Below are positions 36,143-46,087 of a stretch of DNA of 64,000 nucleotides, piece after piece. Under the pieces are notes generated by a model. It searched no databases and was not told where the DNA came from. It saw nothing but the letters and a program-made list of their open reading frames with translations. Numbering within the stretch: the first letter of the stretch is position 1; each line of letters opens with the position of its first letter. The position numbers and the translations under genes were made by a program. The DNA is from JAAFHI01 sp039793685. GTDB lineage: Bacteria > Acidobacteriota > Blastocatellia > Chloracidobacteriales > Chloracidobacteriaceae. Where the stretch lies: assembly GCA_039793685.1 (NCBI GenBank), contig JBDRAL010000061.1:1-64000 (forward strand), given 5' to 3'.

Positions 36143-36742
36143 ATGAAAAAGCTGTTTCTTTGCGCCCTGGCGCTTTTCTGCTTTGGCATCGCGGCTCAGG
36201 CCCAGTCGGCAACCAATGAGAAGGCCGAAATCTACGGCACCTACACCTTCCAGCATAACCGGTCCAATGGGGACGGACTCAACACCAACGGATTCAGCGC
36301 CGGAACCAACATCTGGCTGAATAATTCCAAGAGTCTTGGAATCAACGGTGAGTACACCTTCTCCACCGGAGATCGCGATTTTCGGTTCACCAATGGAACG
36401 ACTCCGGCAACGGCGAATCTTCGCGCGCGCTACAACACCTTTGTCGCCGGTCCGATCTATCGGTTCAACCCGAATGGTCGGGTAAGGCCGTTTGTCCGCG
36501 CCCTTTTCGGCGCGACCCGCGTTTCGTCAAAATTCAATTCAGGAACCCTTCTGCCGACCTTTAACGACAGCGCCACGTCGTTCACGTTCATTGGCGGCGG
36601 CGGCGTGGACGTGAATCTGACCCAAAGTGGCCGCGTGGCCTTCCGGGCGGCTTCGGTGGACTACCAGTTCATCAAGGATAGCCGTCTCTTCGACAACCAG
36701 AACGGCGTTCGGGTCAGTACCGGACTGGTGTTTCGTTTCTAA
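36143..36742 (+). CDS. Outer-membrane beta-barrel protein (OMP_b-brl type), first of a pair
   Basis: 199 residues from the ATG at 36143 (AGGAG 8 nt upstream). It has a classic signal peptide (KKLFLCALALFCFGIAAQAQ) followed by alternating beta-strand patterns such as AEIYGTYTFQHNRSNGDG, FVAGPIYRFNP and AFRAASVDYQFIKDS, ending in a C-terminal Phe (TGLVFRF), the signature recognised by the Bam machinery. About eight strands would fit. It is a clear paralogue of the next gene. Function unknown; possibly a small porin-like or adhesin-like barrel. Confidence 0.9.
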   Translation: MKKLFLCALALFCFGIAAQAQSATNEKAEIYGTYTFQHNRSNGDGLNTNGFSAGTNIWLNNSKSLGINGEYTFSTGDRDFRFTNGTTPATANLRARYNTFVAGPIYRFNPNGRVRPFVRALFGATRVSSKFNSGTLLPTFNDSATSFTFIGGGGVDVNLTQSGRVAFRAASVDYQFIKDSRLFDNQNGVRVSTGLVFRF

Positions 36743-36767
36743 ACCGCTGCAAACGGCCGTACGGCGC

Positions 36768-36796
36768 GAAACGGATGATCTCCGGTCATCCGTTTC
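36768..36796 (+). terminator. Hairpin after the first beta-barrel gene
   Basis: An 11-bp perfect stem GAAACGGATGA (36768-36778) with TCATCCGTTTC (36786-36796). The T-tail is short. From 36800 to the next ribosome-binding site (about 250 bp) I see no gene; the region must hold the promoter of the second paralogue. Confidence 0.6.
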
Positions 36797-37055
36797 AATT
36801 TCTCAGGTGAAGTTTGCTGTGTATGGCAAGTAAACAGAACGTCATATAGCGCGCCGACTTGAAGTCATGTTACCTTCCGGGTTTGTCCAAAGCCGTTCTG
36901 GAATGCAGCCCTCCCCGAACAGTCTTTGGAAATCCGGGGAACCTTTTGGTACCCAAGGGCGTTTGCTCGTTCTTGCTCGCGCTTGGCCTTCTCTTTTTCT
37001 TGGCGCGTAATTTTCCAGGGGTAAAAGAAAACCCTCGATTGTAAGGAGTTGTGAA

Positions 37056-37664
37056 ATGAAGAAGCTTTTTCTCGCGGCCATCGCCATTTTCGTTTTCGGC
37101 GTCGCCGCCCAGGCTCAGTCCACCACCGATTCCAAGGCTGAAATCTATGGTGGCTATACTTTCCAGCACACCCGCTCAAACGGTGACGGCATCAACCTCA
37201 ACGGTTTCAATGTCGGCACCAACATCTGGCTGACCCAGAACAAGAAGCTCGGCATCAACGGCGAGTATTCGTTCACCACCGGCAATAACGACGCGTTTAT
37301 CAATGTGAGCGGCACCTCTGTTTCGGCCGATGTCCGGACTCGCTACAACTCGTTCGCCGGCGGTCCGATCTATCGGTTCAGCACCGGTCGGGTGAAGCCG
37401 TTCGTGCGCGCCCTGTTCGGCGCCACCCGCATCTCGACCCAGACGACCTTCACCAACCCGACCAACAACCAGCGGACCCGCATCGGTCTGGATGGGACCT
37501 CCTTCACCTTCATCGGTGGCGGCGGGGTTGACGTCGATCTGACCAAGGACGGCCGGATCGCTTTCCGTGTCGGCTCGGTTGACTACCAGTTCATCAAGGA
37601 CAGCAACCTCTTCAACAACCAGAACGGCATCCGGGTCAGCACCGGCCTGATCTTGCGGTTCTAA
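37056..37664 (+). CDS. Outer-membrane beta-barrel protein, second of a pair
   Basis: 202 residues. AAGGAG lies 7 nt before the ATG. Signal peptide KKLFLAAIAIFVFGVAAQAQ. The sequence follows the first paralogue closely: AEIYGGYTFQHTRSNGDGIN, GTNIWL, KLGINGEYSFTTG, RVKPFVRALFGATRIS, FTFIGGGGVDVDLT and the terminal TGLILRF. The two differ most in a loop around residues 75-88 and one around 125-140, which are likely surface exposed. Each copy has its own terminator, so they are expressed separately. Confidence 0.9.
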   Translation: MKKLFLAAIAIFVFGVAAQAQSTTDSKAEIYGGYTFQHTRSNGDGINLNGFNVGTNIWLTQNKKLGINGEYSFTTGNNDAFINVSGTSVSADVRTRYNSFAGGPIYRFSTGRVKPFVRALFGATRISTQTTFTNPTNNQRTRIGLDGTSFTFIGGGGVDVDLTKDGRIAFRVGSVDYQFIKDSNLFNNQNGIRVSTGLILRF

Positions 37665-37684
37665 TCACGCTTGTTTTTCCCGAT

Positions 37685-37728
37685 GAAGCAGGGTGGTCGA
37701 TGTCTTTTCGGCCACCCTGCTTCTTTTT
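37685..37728 (+). terminator. Intrinsic terminator after the second beta-barrel gene
   Basis: GAAGCAGGGTGG (37685-37696) pairs perfectly with CCACCCTGCTTC (37712-37723), followed by five T. Confidence 0.9.
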
Positions 37729-37893
37729 GTTTCGGACGCTGACGGATGACAGTGGCTTCCGGACTTGAATCAATAGCGGCTTTTCAGTAGCTTTTGCCTA
37801 ACAGCTTGGAAAAATGATCCTTTGGTTGATGTCGGACTGCTCTTCCGACCACTTTTTCTTGTCTGTCAATTCCCGTTTCAGAAAGCGCAACCT

Positions 37894-40800
37894 ATGCACA
37901 ATCGATGCGTGTCGAATCCGTCAATGGGGTGGTTTGCCCGGAGGCTCTGGGCCGACTGGCGACCTCTCTTTTTACTGGCCCTGTTTGTCTTGGTGACTGG
38001 CGGACCGGCAATGGGGCAGCAAAATGCCGGCACCGCCGACCCTGCTTTTCCCGCATCGGTTGGTTTCGGTTCCAGTTTTGTAAACGGTTTCCTTGAGCAG
38101 CCCGACCGCCGAATCTTGGTTTTCGGGGGCTTCCGGGTTGTCAACGGTGTAGGGCGGGTGAGTATCGCCAGATTGAATCCGGATGGAAGCGTCGACTCAT
38201 CCTTTACACCGAAGCCGGGACCGGACGGACCGATCTTTGCTGTTGCGCTGCAAGCCGACGGGAAAATTCTCATCGGGGGAGATTTCTCTCTGGTAGACGG
38301 AATCAACCGCCAGGGCGCGGCCCGGTTAAACTCGGATGGGACGCTGGATCAAACTTTCAATGCAAACGCCACGACGAGCATTCTCTCAGCCGATGCCGTC
38401 GCCTTGCTCCCGAGCGGGAAGATTCTCATTTCGGTGAATGGGGATGCTTATCAATTAAATTCGGACGGCTCCCGGGATAACAGCTTTGGCGTAAGCGGAC
38501 AACTGGCCAGCAACGGGACCATTCGCAAATTCATTCCCTTGGCAAACGGTCAGTGCTACTTGCTGGGGGCCGATATCGGTGCCGGTGTGGATCGCCGAAA
38601 AGGGGTCGTCCGTATCAATGGAAACGGTACGGTTGATCTTTCATTCAACCTCAGAATTCTCAACCCCTCCTTTTCAGATTTAGTAATCCAGCCGGATAAC
38701 CGACTGGTTGTGGTCGGGGATTTTGACCAGGATAACAACTCGTCCACCCGAACGGTCCAGATTGCGCGAATTCTCGCCAATGGAGATATTGACGCAACGC
38801 TTTCCGGGCCTACCCTTGATGTAAGGGCCAACTTCGATCAGGTCATTTTGCAACCCTCAGGTTCGTTTTTGATCCGTGGCGACACGTTTCTGCCGGACGG
38901 GCGTGACAATATTCTCCGTTTGGGACCAACTGGGGCCATTGATACCACCTTCCGGCTTTCCCAGGAGCCTGACGAGGCACCTTCGGCCATTGGATTGCAG
39001 GCAAATGGAGGAATTCTCATCGGGGGAAATTTCACCTCGATTTCCGGAGCCAGGCGAGTCGCCCTGGCCCGGACAAGTTCCACGGGAGGGTTGGATCAAA
39101 ATTTTGGTTTGGGGTCCGGGATTCAAAGTCAGGGGGTCATTAACGACATCCTTGTCCAACCGGATGGACGGATTCTCATTTGCGGAAGATTCGACTCGGT
39201 CAACGGACGGCCTTACGGGGGAATCGCCCGTCTTTTCCTGGATGGAAACGTTGATGAAAGTTTCTTGCCCGGGGCCGGAATTCCGCCGGACATCTTCGAT
39301 GCCATCAATACGCTGGCGCTCCAGCCGGATGGACGGATTCTCATTGGGGGAGATTTCAGGACGGTGAATGGAGTCTCCCGCGGATTTATCGCCCGTTTGG
39401 GGCCGGAAGGCGGACTTGATCAATCCTTCGCCCCCAGTTTCGACGATTCGGTATCCAAAATTGTCAGACAGCCCGATGGCCGATTACTTGTTGCGGGTAG
39501 GTTCAGGGTGATTAACGGGGTTTCCACAAACGGGTTTGCCCGAATTAACTCCAACGGGCAACTGGATACAACTTTTGTTCCCGTTACCAGTAATTCGGGG
39601 GTCATCACGGTGCTTCCCCTTCCCAGCGGAAAGATGTTGGTCGGCGGGAGCGGTGGACTTTGCAAGCGTTTGAATCAGGATGGAAGTATCGATCCGACGT
39701 TCAATTGCATTATTAATGGCGGGGCGGGAACTTCTCAGGTGTTCCGTTTTATCGTCCAGCCTGACCGGCGCATCCTCCTGTGTGGAAATTTCAGCTCCTG
39801 TAACGGGGTTTTCCGAAACAATATTGCGAGGGTTTTTGAGGATGGTTCTCTCGACACCGGTTTTGTGCCGGGAGCGACCTTCTCGGATTTGGATGAATTC
39901 TTCGACATGGCTCTTCAGCAGGACGGAAAGGTGGTGGTGGTTGGAGATACGTTTTCCAGCACCATCGGAATCGCGCGTATGAACCGAGACGGCTCGAAAG
40001 ACTCCACCTTTCTACCGGGCAGGGGGCTTGAGGATGCTCAGCCAGCGGAGTGGCCAGAATTCAATCGGGTTGTTCTCCTTCCTGACAGCAGTCTGTTGTG
40101 TGGTGGAAGTGGTGCTGCCTATGACACAGTTGCAAAAGGGGGCCTCTTCCGGATTTTCTCCGGAAACACTTGTGGTTACTCACTTTCCGCATCATCCGCC
40201 TTTTTTCAGATCGCGGGTGGGACCGGAAGTGTAACTCTGACGACCGGTTCCCCGACATGTGAGTGGGTCGTCGATGGCGTCCCGGACTGGATTACCGGTT
40301 TCCCGACCTCGGGTGTGGGAACCACTACTTTCAATTTCACCGTCGCACCGAATCCAGGACGAGCGAGGACTGCGTTTCTTTCAATCGGAGGGCAGCAGTT
40401 TATCGTTTCCCAGGCGGACACCTGCTCCTACACGATTGCTCCGACGACGATTTCTGTTCCATTCAACGGAGGGAACGCCTCCGTTACCATCAACGCCTCC
40501 AGCTCGGATTGTGAGTGGACGGTTCTGAGCCTGCCGAACTGGGTTTCCGATTTCCCAACGACAGGAACGGGAACTCAAACCATTCAGTTCTTCGTGGACT
40601 TCAATCCTGGATTTGCACGCACGGCGGTCATTTCAGTAAATGGTGTCTCCTTTCAGATTACTCAGGCTCCCAACCCGTGCCCGTTCCAGGTTTCACCGAC
40701 GGAATTCAAGGTTGGTGGAAAGGTCGGCTTCCGAAGCGTTTCAGTCACCGCCAATCCCGGGTGTTTGTGGAGTGCCGTTCGAAGCGTTACCTGGGCCTCG

Positions 40801-41634
40801 ATCAATTCGGGAACCGGAGGAACCGGAAGCGGAGTCGTCAATTTCGGATTTACGCGGAATCCGGATCTTGAGTCTGGTCGGACGGGCATCCTCTTTATTG
40901 CCGGGCAACAGGTCAAGATCAAGCAAGGACCCGGACGTGGTCGTACTACCCTCGGTGTGTTCCGTCAGAGCAACGGGCTGATTTACCAGAGAAACTCCCC
41001 CACGACCGGTTTTGCCGAGAATGAATTCATTTACGGCATCCAGAACGACGTACCGGTGTCGGGTGACTGGGATGGTGACGGGAAGGATTCTCCGGGCATC
41101 TACCGTAACGGCGTGTTCTACCTTCGGAATTCCAACAACACCGGCGTGGCGGATCTGGAAATCGCGTTCGGAAACCCCGGCGACATTCCGATTGTCGGCG
41201 ACTGGGATGGTGACGGGGTCGATACTGTCGGTACGTTCCGCAATGGCGTTTTCTACCTCAGAAACTCCAACACCCAGGGATTTGCCGACATCGTGATTGC
41301 TTACGGAAGCACGGGGGATCGTCCGGTGGTCGGTGACTGGGACGGGAACGGGACTGATACGGTGGGTGTTTTCCGCAACGGGCTTTTCTACCTGCGGAAT
41401 ACCAACACCACCGGGTTCGCCGACATCCAGCTTGCCTTCGGCGCGGCAACCGACATTCCCATTTCCGGCGACTGGGACGGCGACGGGGTTGACACCATCG
41501 GCGTCTACCGCAACGGCACGTTCTTCCTGCGAAACTCCAACACGACCGGTCAATACGATATTGGAGCGACGTTCGGCTCGCCCGGCGACCTTCCGATCAT
41601 CGGTGAATGGCGGAACGTGGACTTCATCGAATAG
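37894..41634 (+). CDS. Giant exported protein: delta-60 propeller repeats, BACON-like domains, 45-residue acidic repeats
   Basis: 1,246 residues from the ATG at 37894, with a signal peptide (WRPLFLLALFVLVTGGPAMGQ). Residues ~50-745 hold about a dozen delta-60/DUF5122-type repeats, e.g. DGSVDSSFTP, ALQADGKILIGGDF. Residues ~755-1015 contain three Ig-like BACON-type units, each with a C/W core (CEWVVDGVPDWITGFP, CEWTVLSLPNWVSDFP, CLWSAVRSVTWASI). Residues ~1017-1246 are five 45-residue units of the form YRNGVFYLRNSN..GDWDGDGVDT, with an acidic loop like calcium-binding FG-GAP/VCBS repeats. The last module is shared with the gene at the left edge of the window. It has no membrane anchor or sorting tail that I recognise. 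Probably a surface or secreted adhesive or glycan-binding protein. Confidence 0.88.
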   Translation: MHNRCVSNPSMGWFARRLWADWRPLFLLALFVLVTGGPAMGQQNAGTADPAFPASVGFGSSFVNGFLEQPDRRILVFGGFRVVNGVGRVSIARLNPDGSVDSSFTPKPGPDGPIFAVALQADGKILIGGDFSLVDGINRQGAARLNSDGTLDQTFNANATTSILSADAVALLPSGKILISVNGDAYQLNSDGSRDNSFGVSGQLASNGTIRKFIPLANGQCYLLGADIGAGVDRRKGVVRINGNGTVDLSFNLRILNPSFSDLVIQPDNRLVVVGDFDQDNNSSTRTVQIARILANGDIDATLSGPTLDVRANFDQVILQPSGSFLIRGDTFLPDGRDNILRLGPTGAIDTTFRLSQEPDEAPSAIGLQANGGILIGGNFTSISGARRVALARTSSTGGLDQNFGLGSGIQSQGVINDILVQPDGRILICGRFDSVNGRPYGGIARLFLDGNVDESFLPGAGIPPDIFDAINTLALQPDGRILIGGDFRTVNGVSRGFIARLGPEGGLDQSFAPSFDDSVSKIVRQPDGRLLVAGRFRVINGVSTNGFARINSNGQLDTTFVPVTSNSGVITVLPLPSGKMLVGGSGGLCKRLNQDGSIDPTFNCIINGGAGTSQVFRFIVQPDRRILLCGNFSSCNGVFRNNIARVFEDGSLDTGFVPGATFSDLDEFFDMALQQDGKVVVVGDTFSSTIGIARMNRDGSKDSTFLPGRGLEDAQPAEWPEFNRVVLLPDSSLLCGGSGAAYDTVAKGGLFRIFSGNTCGYSLSASSAFFQIAGGTGSVTLTTGSPTCEWVVDGVPDWITGFPTSGVGTTTFNFTVAPNPGRARTAFLSIGGQQFIVSQADTCSYTIAPTTISVPFNGGNASVTINASSSDCEWTVLSLPNWVSDFPTTGTGTQTIQFFVDFNPGFARTAVISVNGVSFQITQAPNPCPFQVSPTEFKVGGKVGFRSVSVTANPGCLWSAVRSVTWASINSGTGGTGSGVVNFGFTRNPDLESGRTGILFIAGQQVKIKQGPGRGRTTLGVFRQSNGLIYQRNSPTTGFAENEFIYGIQNDVPVSGDWDGDGKDSPGIYRNGVFYLRNSNNTGVADLEIAFGNPGDIPIVGDWDGDGVDTVGTFRNGVFYLRNSNTQGFADIVIAYGSTGDRPVVGDWDGNGTDTVGVFRNGLFYLRNTNTTGFADIQLAFGAATDIPISGDWDGDGVDTIGVYRNGTFFLRNSNTTGQYDIGATFGSPGDLPIIGEWRNVDFIE

Positions 41635-41654
41635 CGTGAAGTTCGGGAAAATTG

Positions 41655-41684
41655 AACGGACGGCTCTCGGGCCGTCCGTTTTTT
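41655..41684. terminator. Bidirectional intrinsic terminator between convergent genes
   Basis: AACGGACGGC (41655-41664) pairs with GCCGTCCGTT (41671-41680), with a 6-nt loop and a T-run to 41684. It serves the giant repeat gene and faces the end of the minus-strand VWFA gene. Confidence 0.88.
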
Positions 41685-42691
41685 CATGGCTGGGAATAGC
41701 CCTCGCGACTCAGCCGGAGCGTCACGCCGGGTCGGCGGGTCTTCACCGTGATGCGGTGAAACTTCTTTTCTTCTCCGGATGGAGCGGCGTCATTCGTCGG
41801 TTCATACGCCAATGTGTAACTCGTCGCCGTTTCCTGCGCGATGGCCTTGAAATACTCGGTGTAATCCCGACCCGGAACGATGGGAAAGTCCCGCCCGCCC
41901 GTGGTCGGGACGAGGCGCGAGGCATCGAGCGGGGTCGGGACCCGGATTTTCCCGGCAACCGTCAGCGTGTATGACGGCACCGTCACCGTATAGACCGAAA
42001 CCTCGGATTCGTTCGCCCGCCGAATCAGTTCGTCGAGATTGACGTTGCTGCTGCTGTCGAAACCGTCCGTTAGAACCACCACGATCCTCCGCGCCAGCCG
42101 GTTGCCCCGCATCTTGGGCGTTTTCTTGAGCATCGTCACCGCGCGATCCACTGCGTCGAAAATTCGCGTCGAGCCACCGTAATCCTTGAACTTTTCGAGT
42201 TTGGAAATCAGCTTTTTCGAATCCTTTGTGAAGTTTTCAAGAACCTTCACTTCATGATTGAAGCCGATCAGCGCAAACTGCGATTCCGGGTGCTGATTCA
42301 CCAGAAAACTCTCCAGCGACCGACGTTGCAGCGCCGCTTCCTCCGCCGTGACGCTCCCCGAAAAGTCGATGGCGAACACCAGCGACAGCGGACGCAATCC
42401 CTGTGGACCGTTTGCCTGAAAATGCTCGATCTTGCGCGGTTGCCCGTCCTCGAAAAGCTGGAAATCCCCCTTGAGCATGTCGGCCACCGCGTTTCCGCGC
42501 TCGTCGGTCACTACCACGTCAACCGTGACCGAGGTGGCGTTGAGCGTAATCGGGCCATCGTCTTGCTGGAAGGATGAAGGATGAAGGATGAAGGATGAGC
42601 TGGCGCGGGGCGCGCCGGGCGTGGCGACGGCGGCGAGGCCGAAGGCGGAAACGAGACTCAAAGCGGCGGCGGCTGACCGAAAGTTCTTCAC
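41684..42691 (-). CDS. Exported VWFA-domain protein (acidobacterial type), second member
   Basis: 335 residues; the likely GTG start at 42691 has GAGG ~11 nt upstream. Signal peptide (AAAALSLVSAFGLAAVATPGAP), then a short linker SSSFILHPSSFQ encoded by four AAGGATG repeats. The domain begins at TLNATSVTVDVVVTDERGNAV and FQLFEDGQPRKIEHF. Here the VWA MIDAS is intact (FAIDFSGSV), unlike in the member at 19039-20280, and VVVLTDGFDSSSN gives the later ligands. It ends with SYTLAYEPTND and VTLRLSREGY. Probably periplasmic; role unknown. Confidence 0.88.
   Translation of the reverse strand: MKNFRSAAAALSLVSAFGLAAVATPGAPRASSSFILHPSSFQQDDGPITLNATSVTVDVVVTDERGNAVADMLKGDFQLFEDGQPRKIEHFQANGPQGLRPLSLVFAIDFSGSVTAEEAALQRRSLESFLVNQHPESQFALIGFNHEVKVLENFTKDSKKLISKLEKFKDYGGSTRIFDAVDRAVTMLKKTPKMRGNRLARRIVVVLTDGFDSSSNVNLDELIRRANESEVSVYTVTVPSYTLTVAGKIRVPTPLDASRLVPTTGGRDFPIVPGRDYTEYFKAIAQETATSYTLAYEPTNDAAPSGEEKKFHRITVKTRRPGVTLRLSREGYSQP
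42570..42597. repeat. Four perfect 7-bp repeats (AAGGATG) inside the VWFA gene
   Basis: AAGGATG x4 in tandem. On the minus strand it encodes FILHPSS in the linker directly after the signal peptide, the same position and nearly the same peptide as in the LolA-like protein. Confidence 0.9.
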
Positions 42692-42815
42692 GGAGGGCTT
42701 TCCTCAAAGGGCGGGAATCGGTACAAGTGGATGATTGGCGATTTTACCGTTGTGTCGGATGTTTTTCATCTACGTCGCGTGCGCCCGGACGGTTCGTGTC
42801 GTTTCCCCATTTTCC

Positions 42816-42864
42816 CCTATGGCTTGCGCCATAGGCTAAAAAGTGTTCCGTCGCCTCCGGCGAC
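42816..42864. repeat. Two short hairpins in the gap before tgt
   Basis: CCTATGGC-TTGC-GCCATAGG (42816-42835) and GTCGCC-TCC-GGCGAC (42850-42864). They lie between the divergent VWFA and tgt genes and look like REP-type palindromes. Confidence 0.55.
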
Positions 42865-42876
42865 TGAAAAACAAGC

Positions 42877-43080
42877 CATAAACCGGGAATCGCAAGTCAC
42901 AAACCGGTATTCGCAAGTCACCAACCGGGAATCGCAAGGCACAAGCCTGGAATTGCGAGTCACAAAACAAAAATCGCCAACGACCAACCACTAACTGCTA
43001 ACCACTAACCACTAACTGCTAACCGCTAACTGCTAACCGCTAACGACTGGCCACTGACAACTGGCCACTGGCTACTGACC

Positions 43081-43081
<1 letters not shown>
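42877..43081 (+). repeat. 21-bp tandem repeats followed by fourteen 7-bp repeats running into the tgt start codon
   Basis: Four 21-bp units (42877-42960, e.g. CACAAACCGGTATTCGCAAGT) plus a decayed fifth. Then from 42984 come CCAACCA, CTAACTG, CTAACCA x2, CTAACTG, CTAACCG, CTAACTG, CTAACCG, CTAACGA, CTGGCCA, CTGACAA, CTGGCCA, CTGGCTA and CTGACCA, whose last A is the A of the tgt ATG at 43081. No ribosome-binding site is visible. Confidence 0.93.
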
Positions 43082-44219
<1,138 letters not shown>

Positions 44220-44223
<4 letters not shown>

Positions 44224-44528
44224 ACGCAGTTTTCGCACAGGGCGGCGGGGGAAATTTTATCGTGCAGTTCGCTCCGCTGCTTTTCATGTTCGTCATCTTT
44301 TACTTTCTCGTGCTCGTTCCGCAGCGCAAGAAGCAGAAAGCCCTTGAGGAAATGCTCAACAACCTGAAGAACGGCGATCAGGTCGTCACGCAGGGCGGCA
44401 TTTACGGAACGATTTCGAGCATCAAGGACGGGGTCGTCCAACTTCAGGTCGCGCCGTCGGTCAAGATTGAAATCGCCAAGAATGCGATTACCGGCATGCG
44501 CAATCCGGACAAGAAGGAAGAGAAGTAG
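44220..44528 (+). CDS. yajC: Preprotein translocase accessory subunit YajC
   Basis: 102 residues with a single N-terminal membrane helix (FAPLLFMFVIFYFLVLVPQR) and the typical cytoplasmic part: QRKKQKALEEMLNNLKNGDQ, then VVTQGGIYGTISSI. It works with SecDF in the Sec translocon. It starts inside the tgt stop (ATGA), the usual tgt-yajC arrangement; secD/secF do not follow here. Confidence 0.95.
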
Positions 44529-44562
44529 TCACCGCGGAGTTGAAAACCGGGGATGAATCGGA

Positions 44563-44590
44563 AAACCGGCTGGTCGTCAGCCGGTTTTTC
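44563..44590 (+). terminator. Intrinsic terminator after yajC
   Basis: AAACCGGCTG (44563-44572) pairs with CAGCCGGTTT (44578-44587), with a 5-nt loop and T-run. Confidence 0.88.
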
Positions 44591-44677
44591 ATTTGAGTGA
44601 AATTGAAAGGGAACAAAAAGTCCTGTTCGGGTTCTTTCCTGCCAAATCCTGTTCGGACATCAAAACCGGGAAGCACA

Positions 44678-45625
44678 ATGAATCCTCGGAATTGGACATT
44701 CGGAAAAATTCTGCTCGCCTACACGGTGGTCGAGTACATCCTGCGGTTGCGGCAACTCGACCTGGAGAATCGGGCCGAGTGGGAATCCGGCATTTCCAAT
44801 TGCCGCTTCTGGGTTCACCAGCCGGTGGAAACCTTTCTGTTTCCGGCAGCGCTCATTCTGATCCTCAATCGCCGCCATCTGCTTCCCTACGCTCTGGCTC
44901 CGGCTGGCCTGGCCCTGTATTGGGCAACGTTCGATTTGAATCTGGTCGTTCAATTCGAAATCGGAATGTGGCGGGAATGTGGCCGGTTGTTGCCCGATAT
45001 TTTTTCACTTTCAGATTGGGGCCTTCGGTCCTTTTTACGCCTTCTGGCTGCCCTTCTGACCGTCGGTTTCTGTATCCTCGGGCTTTGGCGGAGTCGGTCC
45101 ATTCTGGGCGGGAGGGTCGAACTGGTCAGAGATTTCGAGCCGGTCACGAATGCAAAAATCGAACTCGTGAAAAAGGCAGTTTTGGTATTTGCAATCCTGC
45201 TGGCTTTCTCGGTTCTCGGTGATTCCGTCCGGACGGCCCAACGGGTTCAGGAACTTGCCCGGCAACCCGTGGGGGAAATTCATTCTGTTTCCCCGCTTTT
45301 AATTTGGGGGCCCGATGTTTTCTGGTTGCTGAGCGCCTCACTCCTTTTGTTCGTCCCGAAAGCATGGGCACTGTTTCTGGCTGAAGTCGGCGGACTTTTC
45401 CTGGTGAATCCCATCGGGTTTCGGCTCTTTGACCTTTTTCGATACTGCCTTTCCCTGCGTTACACTCGGCACTTCGATTGGGAGTCTTTCAGGGAGAAAA
45501 TTTTACTGGAGCCAGATGGAATCCTGGTCTTTGCGAGACTTGCCGCGGCAGTTTTCATCCTGGCGTACGCTTCGGGAGAATTCAGTCGGTTTTTGAAACA
45601 CTCCCTGAAGGAGGATGGTCAATGA
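44678..45625 (+). CDS. Membrane protein of unknown family, two-unit member of a tandem paralogue cluster
   Basis: 315 residues from the ATG at 44678 (GGGAAG 5 nt upstream). It holds two copies of the unit found singly in the next three genes. Unit 1 (~1-155) starts FGKILLAYTVVEYILRL and ends DWGLRSFLRLLAALLTVGFC. Unit 2 (~170-305) starts VKKAVLVFAILLAFSVLGD and ends VFARLAAAVFILAYASG. Each unit has about four hydrophobic helices. I recognise no domain or catalytic motif. The stop overlaps the next start (ATGA), so the cluster is probably an operon. Confidence 0.75.
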   Translation: MNPRNWTFGKILLAYTVVEYILRLRQLDLENRAEWESGISNCRFWVHQPVETFLFPAALILILNRRHLLPYALAPAGLALYWATFDLNLVVQFEIGMWRECGRLLPDIFSLSDWGLRSFLRLLAALLTVGFCILGLWRSRSILGGRVELVRDFEPVTNAKIELVKKAVLVFAILLAFSVLGDSVRTAQRVQELARQPVGEIHSVSPLLIWGPDVFWLLSASLLLFVPKAWALFLAEVGGLFLVNPIGFRLFDLFRYCLSLRYTRHFDWESFREKILLEPDGILVFARLAAAVFILAYASGEFSRFLKHSLKEDGQ

Positions 45626-46083
45626 CTTCCGCCTACCGGACCTTCGGGAAGGTTCTTTTCGCATACACGGTGGTTGAATTCAGTTTCGACCTCGGCGAAA
45701 TGGCCCGGCTGATTCGACTGAACGAAGAAAGCGGAATTTCGATCTGTCGGTTCCCGAGCCATCCTCCCCTCTGGTTTTTTCTGTTTCCAGCGGCGCTGAT
45801 TCTCATTTTCGAGCCTCGCCGGTTATATCCGTTCCTCCTGTTTTTGGGAGGACCGGTTCTTTTCTGGACCGTCAAAGATCTGTACTGGTTCTTCCTTACG
45901 CCCTTTTCAATTTATGAAGCCACCGGAAAGTTCGGTTTTCCCGGTTTCTGGATTGGAGAAGGCGGTTTACGGGTTTTTCCGCGTCTCGTGGCGGCGGTTT
46001 TCATGCTCGGTTTCTCAATTCGGGGACTTTGGGTGTTTTGGAAGGAAAAATCCCGCAACCACGACCTGAACACGGAGGCGTAA
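45622..46083 (+). CDS. Small membrane protein, tandem paralogue cluster, member 2
   Basis: 153 residues. GGAGG lies 8 nt before the ATG, and translation is coupled to the previous gene by ATGA. The N-terminal block TFGKVLFAYTVVEFSFDL and the C-terminal block GGLRVFPRLVAAVFMLGFSI plus RGLW recur in the neighbouring members. About four membrane helices, with a short polar loop between helices 3 and 4. No known family; a membrane role only is inferred. Confidence 0.75.
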   Translation: MTSAYRTFGKVLFAYTVVEFSFDLGEMARLIRLNEESGISICRFPSHPPLWFFLFPAALILIFEPRRLYPFLLFLGGPVLFWTVKDLYWFFLTPFSIYEATGKFGFPGFWIGEGGLRVFPRLVAAVFMLGFSIRGLWVFWKEKSRNHDLNTEA

Positions 46084-46087
46084 AGGC

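Noticed and set aside
42877..42960. Four 21-bp direct repeats considered as a CRISPR array
   Set aside because: Units abut one another without spacers, the units themselves vary, and no cas genes are near.
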